The notes beneath the pieces were generated by a model. That model saw only the letters and a list, made by a program, of their open reading frames with translations, searched no databases and was not told the origin of the DNA. Made by a program: the position numbers and the translations under genes. DNA of 64,000 nt from Varunaivibrio sulfuroxidans (GTDB taxonomy: Bacteria > Pseudomonadota > Alphaproteobacteria > Rhodospirillales > Magnetovibrionaceae): NCBI RefSeq assembly GCF_029318635.1, contig NZ_CP119676.1:424614-488613 (forward strand). The letters run 5' to 3'. This document shows positions 18,497-26,920 of this stretch, one piece after another (position 1 is the stretch's first letter; each line of letters opens with the position of its first letter).

Positions 18497-20473
18497 ATGC
18501 GTGCCCGCTTCGATGTCGTCGCTCCACGGGAAGATAGCGGAGGTCTCCCTATTTTTATGGCCCTGAAACAAAAAATAAAATTTCGTGCCATGGGGCTTTT
18601 ATTCGTCGTTTTCATAGGAGGATACGGCGGTTTCGGGGCGACGGTTTTTCCGGCTTTTGCCCACCCTCAACAGACGGAACATCAATCCACGGCACAAAAA
18701 ACCCACATTCGTATCGGCGTTCTCGCCTATCGAGGGGCCGCGCGCGCAACGCGGACATGGACGGCGACAGCGGCGTATCTCGATCATAAACTTCCGGACT
18801 TACGATTTAAAATCGTTCCCCTGACCATCGACACGATGAAGGAATCGGTGCGCACCAATAAGGTGGATTTCATCATCACCAATCCGGGGAATTACGTCGA
18901 ACTCGAAGCGCGCTTTGGAATTTCGCGAATCGCCACACTGCAAAAAGATACGCTCCGTTCGCCCGCGGGGGCGGTGGGGTCCGTGATTTTCACGAAGCGT
19001 ACCCGCACGGACATTCAGCGGCTTTCCGATCTCAAGGGAAAAGTTTTCGCCGCGATCGCCCCGGAAGCTTTTGGCGGGTTTCAGGTGCCGCTTCGGGAAT
19101 TTCTCCATCAAGGTATTTCGCCCTATAAGGATTTTGCCCAAATATCCTTTTTGGGGTTTCCAATGGACAACATCGTCTTTGCCGTGCGCGGCGGCGTCGC
19201 CGACGCCGGGGTCGTGCGAACATGTTTGCTGGAACACATGGCCGAGGAGGGGAAGATCAATTTCGACAGTTTCAAGATTCTCAATCCACAACACCATCCC
19301 GGGTTTCAATGCGCCAGTAGCACGGAACTCTACCCCGACTGGCCCTTCGCCAAAACGAGGAACACCTCTCTAAATCTGGCGAAACGCGTCGCCCAGGCTT
19401 TGTTGTCCTTGCCTTCCGATAGCCAAGCCGCGCGTACGGGGAATTACGCAGGGTGGACCGTTCCATTGGATTATCAGCCGGTCCACGATTTGTTCAAGGA
19501 ACTCAAGATCGGGCCTTACGAATATTTGGGAAAGATATCTCCGATTGATTTGATCGCCCGCTATTGGGAGTGGTTGGTCTTTGTCGCCGCGGCCTTTCTG
19601 TGGACCGTTGGCCATGTCGTTCGTTCCGAATATCTGGTTAAAATCCGTACCGGAGAATTAAACGACAGCAATGAACAATTGCAAAAAGAGATGGCCGTCA
19701 GGCGCAACGCCGAGGAACAAGACCGTCGCCACGAGGCGGAACTGGAGCACGTTTCGCGTCAGAGCATCATGGGGGAATTGGCTTCTGGTTTGTCTCACGA
19801 GGTTATCCAACCGCTGGGCTCGATCGTCAATTACGCCCGGGGCAGCGAATTGCGCGCCAAGTCGGGAACATGTGATCAGGCGCAATTGCTCAAGACCATG
19901 CGCCAAATGGCCAGTGAAGCGGAAAGGGCCGCCGAAATCATTCGTCGAATTCGCCGCTTTTTGCAAAAAGACACGGACGAACGCACCGCCTTGGACATTA
20001 ACGAAACCTTACGCGAGGCCGTCTCCCTGTTTTCGTGGGAGGCTCGCCACAACGACACCCAGGTGGTTTTGGACCTTGATGAAAAAGTCCCCAAGGTTTT
20101 CGCCGAGCGAATTCAAATTCAGCAGGTGATCCTGAATTTAATGCGTAATGCCATGGAGGAGATGGTATCGACGAACAGCGCCAAACGAAAACTTGAAGTG
20201 TGTACGCAAAATGTCGGGGGCGCCGTAAAAGTTAGTGTTAGGGATTATGGTCCCGGCCTCTCTCGCGAGGCCATAGACCGCATGTTCGAGCCTTTTTACA
20301 CAACCAAGTCGAATGGAATGGGGCTGGGGTTGTCCATCAGTCGTTCGATCATCGAGGCCCATGAAAGCCAACTGACCGCGCACTCCGAGGACGGCGGGGG
20401 AACGGTCTTCTCGTTCGTTTTGGCGTCGGCGAATAAGGATTCCCAAGTCACGGAGAATAGCGATGATAAATAA
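18497..20473 (+). CDS. ttrS: Tetrathionate sensor histidine kinase TtrS
   Basis: Membrane kinase sensing periplasmic tetrathionate. 658 residues. After a signal/anchor helix (about 28-55), residues 70-345 form a PhnD-like periplasmic binding domain (IRIGVLAYRGAARATRTW, DFIITNPGNYVELEARFG, PLREFLHQGI). A second helix near 360-378 (WLVFVAAAFLWTVGHVV) leads to a coiled coil and HisKA with His434 in GLSHEVIQPLGSIVNYARG, then HATPase (RDYGPGLS, MGLGLSISRSII). The H-box reads HEVIQPL where most relatives have HELNQPL. It overlaps ttrR by 11 bp and is followed by ttrBCA, which fixes the assignment. Confidence 0.9.
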   Translation: MRARFDVVAPREDSGGLPIFMALKQKIKFRAMGLLFVVFIGGYGGFGATVFPAFAHPQQTEHQSTAQKTHIRIGVLAYRGAARATRTWTATAAYLDHKLPDLRFKIVPLTIDTMKESVRTNKVDFIITNPGNYVELEARFGISRIATLQKDTLRSPAGAVGSVIFTKRTRTDIQRLSDLKGKVFAAIAPEAFGGFQVPLREFLHQGISPYKDFAQISFLGFPMDNIVFAVRGGVADAGVVRTCLLEHMAEEGKINFDSFKILNPQHHPGFQCASSTELYPDWPFAKTRNTSLNLAKRVAQALLSLPSDSQAARTGNYAGWTVPLDYQPVHDLFKELKIGPYEYLGKISPIDLIARYWEWLVFVAAAFLWTVGHVVRSEYLVKIRTGELNDSNEQLQKEMAVRRNAEEQDRRHEAELEHVSRQSIMGELASGLSHEVIQPLGSIVNYARGSELRAKSGTCDQAQLLKTMRQMASEAERAAEIIRRIRRFLQKDTDERTALDINETLREAVSLFSWEARHNDTQVVLDLDEKVPKVFAERIQIQQVILNLMRNAMEEMVSTNSAKRKLEVCTQNVGGAVKVSVRDYGPGLSREAIDRMFEPFYTTKSNGMGLGLSISRSIIEAHESQLTAHSEDGGGTVFSFVLASANKDSQVTENSDDK

Positions 20474-21110
20474 TGCGCACGCCACGGTTTTTATCGTTGA
20501 TGATAATGAATCCATGCGCAATTCGCTGTGTTATTTGATTGAATCTATGGGATACAAGGTTGTTTCCTTTTCCTCGGCGCATGCCTTTTTGGAAGAAAAC
20601 TTGGGCGTCGTAACCTTTGAGGGCCCTGTTTGTTTGCTTCTCGACGTGCGCATGCCGGGCATGAGTGGACTCGAATTACAAGAAGAACTTAAAAAATGCA
20701 GCGTCGATATTCCCGTGATCTTCATTACAAGTCACGGAGATGTTCCTTCGGCTGTGCGGGCGCTAAAAAACGGGGCTTTCGACTTTATTGAAAAACCTTT
20801 TAGCGATCAAATCTTGCTCGATCGCATTCGCGAGGCGTTGCTCGAATACGCCCGCTCGCAAACGCAGCGTGAACGCCAGGGCAAAACCATGGAGCGCTTG
20901 CAAAGCCTGACTGCGCGCCAGCGCCAGGTCCTCGACCTCGTCGTCGCGGGAAAGCAAAACAAGGAAATTTCCTATCAACTCGACATCAGCATGAAAACCG
21001 TTGAGATGCATCGTCATCACATTATGGAAAAGCTGGATGCGCACTCGGTCGCCGAAATTACCCGCCTGATGTTCGAAGCCGGCGAGCATCCCCCACACAA
21101 AGAGGGGTAG
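20463..21110 (+). CDS. ttrR: Tetrathionate response regulator TtrR (FixJ/NarL type)
   Basis: 215 residues. The receiver domain has VDDNES, phosphoacceptor Asp61 in LLLDVRMPGMSGLE, and GAFDFIEKPF. A LuxR-type HTH occupies about 143-200 (LTARQRQVLDLVVAGKQNKE, then KTVEMHRHHIMEKL). This is the FixJ-like plan of TtrR. The start lies inside the end of ttrS. An inverted repeat begins at its stop codon (see next feature), likely its own target for driving ttrBCA. Confidence 0.92.
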   Translation: MINNAHATVFIVDDNESMRNSLCYLIESMGYKVVSFSSAHAFLEENLGVVTFEGPVCLLLDVRMPGMSGLELQEELKKCSVDIPVIFITSHGDVPSAVRALKNGAFDFIEKPFSDQILLDRIREALLEYARSQTQRERQGKTMERLQSLTARQRQVLDLVVAGKQNKEISYQLDISMKTVEMHRHHIMEKLDAHSVAEITRLMFEAGEHPPHKEG

Positions 21111-21141
21111 GGATAACCCTATAGTAACTGGGGTTATACCC
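21110..21141. promoter_or_regulatory. Inverted-repeat operator candidate for TtrR
   Basis: Two related blocks, GGGATAACCC (21110-21119) and GGGGTTATACCC (21130-21141), form the dyad ATAACCC-N11-GGGTTAT. The site starts at the ttrR stop and lies about 140 bp before ttrB. A TAATAT hexamer near 21191 could be the -10 of the ttrBCA promoter. Dimeric FixJ-family regulators commonly bind such sites; assignment to TtrR rests on position. Confidence 0.5.
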
Positions 21142-21282
21142 AGTGTCAGAACACCTTCCCCCGGGTGTAATGTATCCACACGATTAAAACGTAATATTTT
21201 AGACCTGGAAAAATTCGAAAATTATCCGGGCCGAGAGGGTTTCGATCGTGCACCGCTACCCAATGAACAGGGGCGAAAGCTT

Positions 21283-22023
21283 ATGGATAAGACAAGACGG
21301 AATTTTATGAAGGACGCCGGGGTGTTGACCGCCGGCGTCGTCACGGTTTCGCTGGCCAGCAAGGATGCCGCCGCGGAAACTCGGGACACTGGAGGAGACC
21401 CCTCCAAACGATGGGCGATGGTCGTCGATCTGCGTAAGTGTATTGCCTGTCAGGCGTGCTCTGTCGCATGCATCATGGAAAACAAGGTGCCTTACGATAA
21501 CTTCCGCACCATTGTTTCGACCTATGAGGTCAAGGACGGCGACAAGGTGGGTATCTTCATGTTGCCGCGCCTTTGCAATCACTGCGAAGAGCCGGCCTGT
21601 ATCCCGGTTTGCCCGGTGGGCGCCACATACCAGAAAAAAGACGGTATCGTCGTTGTCGATAATACGCGCTGCGTCGGCTGCGGATATTGCGTACAAGCGT
21701 GTCCCTACGACGCCCGCTTTATCAATCCCAAAACGCGGACCGCGGATAAATGCACGTTCTGCACCCACCGACTGGAGGCCGGCCTTCTTCCTGCCTGTGT
21801 CGAAACATGCGTTGGCGGCGCGCGCGTCATTGGCGACATTAAGGATCCCAATAGCGAGGCGAGCAAACTTCTGGCCACGAACGAAGTCAAGGTTCTCCGG
21901 CCCGAGATGAACACCCAGCCGCATGTCTATTACATTGGCCTCGATAGCCGTTTCCAAGGCAAAGTCGGCGGCGAAGAAGCCCTGTGGCGTCCCGGTCGCG
22001 ATCATGAGGAGAGCCTACGATGA
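21283..22023 (+). CDS. ttrB: Tetrathionate reductase subunit B, four-cluster ferredoxin
   Basis: Periplasmic electron-transfer subunit between TtrC and TtrA. 246 residues. A twin-arginine-like leader (KTRRNFMKDAGVLTAGVV, ending AAA) implies Tat export. Four cysteine groups for [4Fe-4S] clusters: CIACQACSVAC, CNHCEEPACIPVC, CVGCGYCVQAC and CTFCTHRLEAGLLPACVETC. This is the DMSO-reductase-family beta subunit plan. Four-base overlap with ttrC. Confidence 0.93.
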   Translation: MDKTRRNFMKDAGVLTAGVVTVSLASKDAAAETRDTGGDPSKRWAMVVDLRKCIACQACSVACIMENKVPYDNFRTIVSTYEVKDGDKVGIFMLPRLCNHCEEPACIPVCPVGATYQKKDGIVVVDNTRCVGCGYCVQACPYDARFINPKTRTADKCTFCTHRLEAGLLPACVETCVGGARVIGDIKDPNSEASKLLATNEVKVLRPEMNTQPHVYYIGLDSRFQGKVGGEEALWRPGRDHEESLR

Positions 22024-23120
22024 ACACCAATATCATTGAACTCATCAATAACTCTCAGCCGGTGGCGTGGCTGCCCTGGGCGGTCCAGTACTTCTTCTTG
22101 ATCGGGATCAGCGTCGCGTGTTTTTTCCTTACGGTTCCCGCCTTTGTCTTTGGCCGCACCGATTGGGAGAAGATCAGCCGCATCGCCCTGATCGGCGCCC
22201 TGAGCATGGGCGTCGCCGCGCCGATCGCCTTGCTTGCCGATCTTCATCAGCCGGGACGGTTTATGAATTTCTATCTTCACTTCATGCCGGGCTCGTGGAT
22301 GTCTTGGGGGTCGTTCTTTATTCCCATTTATCTGATTGCGCTGTTCGCCTACGCGTGGACGATTTATCGCCCCGCCTTGGCCGAATTGGGTGAAGGCGAC
22401 CGCGCGCTGGCGCCGATTTATCGTCTTGTCGCCATGGGTGGGGATCGTACGCCGGGTCTGACCCGCTTGATCGGATTAGCCGCCATTGTGGCCGCTATTT
22501 TGGTCTTTACCTACACCGGCGCGGAAGTCGCCGTCGTTCGGGCTCGTCCTTTGTGGAACACACCGCTGTTGCCTTTGCAGTTTATCGCAACGGGCTTCGT
22601 CGGCGCGTTGGGGTTAATTCTTTTGCTCAATCGCACCGTGGGGGACAGTGATATGGTCGTCGAGACCAAGACCAATCGGATGCTGGCGATTTTCCTGGCG
22701 ATTGCGATGATTATCGGGTTCGTTTGGTTCGCCTTGGGTATTTTCGGCATCAGTTCCGTCATCGCCACCGCGCTGAGCAGCGTTTCCGGGTCGGCGGCAT
22801 GGCGTGAAACCGTCGTTTGGGCTATCGCGGCCACGGCCATACCCTTCCTGATCGCCGTAATTCGCCCGCAAGGCAGCGGCTGGGTAACCGGATTGATCGC
22901 GCTTCATGTCGCATGGATATTCCGCTGGGCTGTCTTCATCGGCGGTCAAGGCGTGCCGAAAACCGGGGCTGGCCTATATTCGTTCGCCCTGCCCAATGGT
23001 CCGGAAGGTCTCTTGGGGATTATCGGCACTGCGGGTCTTTGGTTTTTCCTGATCATCGTTATCACGAGCTTCGTGCCGTGGCGGAAAGATGATTCGGGAA
23101 CGCCGTCTGCAAACGCTTAA
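22020..23120 (+). CDS. ttrC: Tetrathionate reductase membrane anchor, NrfD family
   Basis: Integral membrane quinol oxidase subunit that passes electrons to TtrB. 366 residues with about nine hydrophobic helices and the NrfD-family segment near the N-terminus (PWAVQYFFLIGISVACFFL) and LLADLHQPGRFMNFYLHF (conserved Asp-His-Gln-Pro-Arg region). Start overlaps ttrB (ATGA). The stop is followed 32 bp later by ttrA with GGAG just before its ATG. Confidence 0.92.
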   Translation: MNTNIIELINNSQPVAWLPWAVQYFFLIGISVACFFLTVPAFVFGRTDWEKISRIALIGALSMGVAAPIALLADLHQPGRFMNFYLHFMPGSWMSWGSFFIPIYLIALFAYAWTIYRPALAELGEGDRALAPIYRLVAMGGDRTPGLTRLIGLAAIVAAILVFTYTGAEVAVVRARPLWNTPLLPLQFIATGFVGALGLILLLNRTVGDSDMVVETKTNRMLAIFLAIAMIIGFVWFALGIFGISSVIATALSSVSGSAAWRETVVWAIAATAIPFLIAVIRPQGSGWVTGLIALHVAWIFRWAVFIGGQGVPKTGAGLYSFALPNGPEGLLGIIGTAGLWFFLIIVITSFVPWRKDDSGTPSANA

Positions 23121-23152
23121 ACGCATACAAGAAATTCAAAGGAGTTTGAGCT

Positions 23153-26100
23153 ATGAAGTTTTCACGTCGTAATCTCTTAAAAACGACCGTGGCGGGTGGC
23201 GGCCTTGCGGTGTTCGCCGCGGGGTATTCCGAAACCGGAAAAAATTTGGCCCACGGTTATTGGGCCGGTGAAAAGCCGAAAGATGGCATCTATGGCGATG
23301 CCCCGAAACCCGAGTTCTCCGTCGATCAAAAAACCGGCGAACTGACCGTCAATCCCGAACAGCAGGTGTCTTACACCCAATGCCTCGGGTGCACGACGCA
23401 GTGTGGCGTTCGGGTGCGTATCGACAAGAAGACCCAGACGGTCATCCGCGTTGCCGGAAGCCCGTTCAGCCCGTTGTCCACGGATCCGTGGCTACCGTAC
23501 GAAACCTCCGTTCGTGACAGCTTCGTCGCCCTCAGCCATCGCAACGAGGACGGTCTTAAATACCGTTCCACCGCGTGTGGCCGTGGCAACGCGGTCTTGG
23601 AGAAATTGACGTCGCCGTTTCGGATAACGACGCCGATGAAACGCGTCGGGCCGCGCAATAGCGGCAAGTGGCAGCCGATTTCGTTTGAACAGTTGGTCAA
23701 CGAAATCGTCGAGGGAGGCGATCTGTTCGGTGAGGGTAAGGTAGAAGGTCTACGTTCACTGCGTGATCTGAAAACCCCGATCGACCCCGACAAGCCCTGG
23801 CTCGGCCCTAAGGCCAATCAGGTCGGCGTTCTTGATCCTATGAACAATGGCCGACGCTCCCTGGCGCAACGGTTCATGAAAAAAGCCTTCGGCAGCATGA
23901 ACTATGCTGGACATGGTTCGTATTGTGGGCTGGCCTATCGTGCGGGCTCCGGTGCGATGTTTGGCAATAACAAAAAAAATCCCCACGCCAAACCCGATTT
24001 CGACAATGCCGAATTCATCATTTTCATCGGGACGGCGCCATCCAACGCGGGGAACCCCTTTAAGCGCCAAGGCATGCAGATCGCCAGGGCGCGCAGCGAT
24101 GGGAAATTGGATTACGTCGTCATCGATCCCGTGGTTTCCCACGCGACCACGAAGGCGTCGGCGGACCGAGAACGCTGGGTTCCGATCAAGCCGGGCACCG
24201 ACGGCGCCTTGATGATGGGGATGATCCGCTGGATCATCGAACACGAGCGCTATGACGATAAATTTCTGACCCAACCCAACCTAAAGGCCGCCGAGGCGGC
24301 GGGGGAGGTCAGCTGGAGCAACGCCACCCACTTGGTGATCCGTCAGGAGGGGCATCCCCGGGATGGAAGGTTCCTCCGCGGTTCGGATATCGGCCTCGAT
24401 ATCCCGGCTGACGCCGTTTACGGAAAAAAAGACCCCTATGTGGTCCTCGATCGCGATAGCGGTAAAATGCTTCCGCACAGCAAGGCCACGGGTCCCGCGC
24501 GCCTGTTTTTCGACGGCGAATTGGAGATCAAGGGACAGAAGGTGTCGGTAAAGACATCGATGTCGATCCTGCACGACAATGCCTTCCAAATGGAATTGGC
24601 CGATTATTCCAAGATTTGCGAGGTCCCCGTCGATATTATTGCGGGATTGGCGTCCAAATTCACAAGCCACGGTAAACGCGCCGCGATGAACTCCCACGGC
24701 GGTATGATGTCGGCCAGCGGATTTTACAACGCCTACTCCGTGGTTATGTTAAATACCCTGATTGGCAACCTGAACTGGAAGGGCGGCACCCTGTTCCACG
24801 GGGGGAAATATCCCGACGCGGGCAAGGGGCCACGCTATAATTTGGCGACGTTCCCGGGCATGGTGAAGCCCAAGGGCGCTCCAATCACCCGCAATAAGCC
24901 GTACGAAAAAACGGGTGAATTCAACGCCAACAAAGCCAAAGGTAACGCGTATCCTTCTAAGCACCCTTGGTACCCTAACTCGCCGGGATTGGTAACCGAA
25001 TGGATGACCGCGATGTTCAACGGCGATCCGTATCCAATGAAGGCGTTGTTTGTTCTGGGCGCCAATCCTGTATACGGAATCCCTGGTTTGCGTGGGCAAA
25101 TCGCCGATAAATTGGCCGACCCCAAGCAATTGCCTTTGCTCGTATCGGTCGATCCGTTCATTAACGAAACCGGCGCATATGCCGATTACATCGTCCCCGA
25201 TACTTTTATGTACGAAGCCTGGGGATGGACGGCGCCGTGGAACGATGTGCCAACGAAAACCACGACTGCGCGGTGGCCGGTGATGGAGCCTAGGACCGAA
25301 AAGACGGCCGATGGCCAGCCGATTACGATGGAAACCTTCTTTATCGCCGTAGCCAAAAAAATGAACCTTCCGGGATTTGGCGAAGGGGCGATTACCGATA
25401 AAGCTGGGAACGCTTACCCCCTGAACACAGCGGAGGATTATTACCTGCGTGGTGGCGCCAACGTGGCGTACATGGGCAACCCCGTGCCCGACGCAAGCGA
25501 TGATGATATCGCCCTATCCGGCGTTTCACGTATTTCCTCCGTCTTGCAAAAAACTTTGAAGCCGGATGAATGGCGGAAGGTCGCCTATGTTTATGCCAGG
25601 GGCGGGCGCTACCAAAACTACGACGAAAGATTTGTTGGCGAAGTTGCCAGGAACCGTTTCAAAAACCAGATGTATGTCTACAACGAATACATCGGCACTT
25701 CGCGTAGCAGCATGACCGGCAAACGCCATAATGGTTCGCCGTATTGGTCGGAACCGGTCTTCAGCGATGGAACGCCGGTGGATAAAATCTACCCCAAGAC
25801 GGAGTGGCCGTTTAAACTGATCAGCTTCAAATCGCCCTTGCAAAATAGCTATAGTCTGGGGGCGCGGAGTTTGCGTCAAATCCATCCCGAGAACCAAATC
25901 ATTATCGGGGCCGTGGATGCCCAAGGGCTTAACCTGCAATCGGGCGACAAGGTACGGATCAGCACCCCGGGCGGTAGCCGCGAAGCAACCGTCTCCGTGC
26001 GTCATGGCGTACATAAGGGCGTATTGGCGATTGAACACGGTTTCGGCCACAGGGAACTGGGGGCGCGCCCGCATTTAATCGGCAATAAAATGCAGCCCAA

Positions 26101-26242
26101 TGAACCTGAACTAAAGGCGGGAATTAACCTCAACGATTTGGGCATCCCTGATCCCACGCTCAAAGGCGCGTCGGTGTTTGTCGATCCGGTGGTCGGTTCG
26201 GGCGTCCGCCAAGGGCTTCCCGCTAAGATCGAACGCGTATAG
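23153..26242 (+). CDS. ttrA: Tetrathionate reductase catalytic subunit A, molybdopterin
   Basis: Reduces tetrathionate (S4O6 2-) to two thiosulfates in the periplasm. 1029 residues, matching the large TtrA proteins. Tat leader SRRNLLKTTVAGGGLAVFAA. N-terminal [4Fe-4S] ligands CLGCTTQC with the fourth Cys in STACGRGN. Molybdenum-ligand cysteine in GHGSYCGLAYRAG (near residue 258), and molybdopterin-guanine-dinucleotide binding segments such as LFVLGANPVYG and a C-terminal dinucleotide domain. Family relatives include arsenate and other oxyanion reductases; the full ttrSRBCA context favours tetrathionate. A strong terminator follows. Confidence 0.92.
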   Translation: MKFSRRNLLKTTVAGGGLAVFAAGYSETGKNLAHGYWAGEKPKDGIYGDAPKPEFSVDQKTGELTVNPEQQVSYTQCLGCTTQCGVRVRIDKKTQTVIRVAGSPFSPLSTDPWLPYETSVRDSFVALSHRNEDGLKYRSTACGRGNAVLEKLTSPFRITTPMKRVGPRNSGKWQPISFEQLVNEIVEGGDLFGEGKVEGLRSLRDLKTPIDPDKPWLGPKANQVGVLDPMNNGRRSLAQRFMKKAFGSMNYAGHGSYCGLAYRAGSGAMFGNNKKNPHAKPDFDNAEFIIFIGTAPSNAGNPFKRQGMQIARARSDGKLDYVVIDPVVSHATTKASADRERWVPIKPGTDGALMMGMIRWIIEHERYDDKFLTQPNLKAAEAAGEVSWSNATHLVIRQEGHPRDGRFLRGSDIGLDIPADAVYGKKDPYVVLDRDSGKMLPHSKATGPARLFFDGELEIKGQKVSVKTSMSILHDNAFQMELADYSKICEVPVDIIAGLASKFTSHGKRAAMNSHGGMMSASGFYNAYSVVMLNTLIGNLNWKGGTLFHGGKYPDAGKGPRYNLATFPGMVKPKGAPITRNKPYEKTGEFNANKAKGNAYPSKHPWYPNSPGLVTEWMTAMFNGDPYPMKALFVLGANPVYGIPGLRGQIADKLADPKQLPLLVSVDPFINETGAYADYIVPDTFMYEAWGWTAPWNDVPTKTTTARWPVMEPRTEKTADGQPITMETFFIAVAKKMNLPGFGEGAITDKAGNAYPLNTAEDYYLRGGANVAYMGNPVPDASDDDIALSGVSRISSVLQKTLKPDEWRKVAYVYARGGRYQNYDERFVGEVARNRFKNQMYVYNEYIGTSRSSMTGKRHNGSPYWSEPVFSDGTPVDKIYPKTEWPFKLISFKSPLQNSYSLGARSLRQIHPENQIIIGAVDAQGLNLQSGDKVRISTPGGSREATVSVRHGVHKGVLAIEHGFGHRELGARPHLIGNKMQPNEPELKAGINLNDLGIPDPTLKGASVFVDPVVGSGVRQGLPAKIERV

Positions 26243-26266
26243 CCCATCCTCTCAAAACGATCGAAA

Positions 26267-26296
26267 GGGGCGCTCTTCTTAAGAGCGCCCCTTTTT
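26267..26296 (+). terminator. Rho-independent terminator of ttrBCA
   Basis: Perfect 11-bp stem GGGGCGCTCTT / AAGAGCGCCCC with a three-base loop (CTT), followed by TTTTT. It sits 25 bp past the ttrA stop. Confidence 0.95.
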
Positions 26297-26357
26297 ATTG
26301 TGATGGCGCCGGCGCGCCTATTCGCAAAATACATCCATTTCCAGATGTTGATCGCGG

Positions 26358-26681
26358 TCAACCCGTACTCCACGAACGCGGCTTGATCATTCCCGCGATC
26401 TTGCAGGCTTGTTGAACGTAGCCATAGGGGAAAAGTTCAAATAGACGATTTCGGGGGGCTCCGATTTTTTTCATGAACAATCCGACATCTCGCCCACTGG
26501 GGGCGACACCGTGCTCGGTGTACCAGTCACGCATAAAACGCAAAACCGTCCAGTGCTCTTCGGTAAGCTCAATGCCTTCGTCTTCGGCCAAGGCCGCCGC
26601 TACATCTTCTGTCCAATCGTTGGGATTAATGAGGTAACCTTCGTCCCCGAACGCAACGTTCATTTCCGACGTTTGCTGCAT
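26358..26681 (-). CDS. DsrC/TusE-family protein lacking the C-terminal cysteine
   Basis: 107 residues from ATG 26681, which has AGGAG nine bases upstream (the open frame reaches ATG 26705). The fold markers match DsrC/TusE: GYLINPNDWTEDVAAALAED, EGIELTEEHWTVLRFMRDWY, and the C-terminal arm LFPYGYVQQACKIAGMIKP. The Cys in QACKIAG (residue 93) is at the CysB position of DsrC, but the functional CysA eleven residues later is Trp (SWSTG tail). TusE has the reverse pattern. So it cannot act as a standard sulfur carrier or form the CysA-CysB disulfide. It lies convergent to the Ttr operon; a sulfur-related regulatory or binding role is inference. Confidence 0.8.
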   Translation of the reverse strand: MQQTSEMNVAFGDEGYLINPNDWTEDVAAALAEDEGIELTEEHWTVLRFMRDWYTEHGVAPSGRDVGLFMKKIGAPRNRLFELFPYGYVQQACKIAGMIKPRSWSTG

Positions 26682-26832
26682 TATCCGATACTCCTGTATG
26701 TTCATTCAACGTCTTATATTTGCCCTGAATTTTATATAGGTATTTGTTATATATGATATTATGCTTGCTGATTTTTTAAAATGCTACAGTTTCTTGAGTA
26801 TTCAGGTCAGATATTCCGGCGCAAAAGCGCGC

Positions 26833-26869
26833 GTTTACGCCTCCTTCACGCCCGCGAAGGCGCGTAAAC
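26833..26869. repeat. Hairpin-forming inverted repeat
   Basis: Arms GTTTACGC and GCGTAAAC with inner CCTTC/GAAGG pairing around an eight-base loop. It lies about 50 bp past the stop of the minus-strand histidine kinase and upstream of the DsrC-like gene. No T-run follows on either strand, so it is more likely an RNA-stabilising or REP-like hairpin than a classical terminator. Confidence 0.6.
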
Positions 26870-26920
26870 TCGGGGACTTCCGCGGATGGCGCCCTTTTGT
26901 CGCGAGGGATCGCTTTTTTG

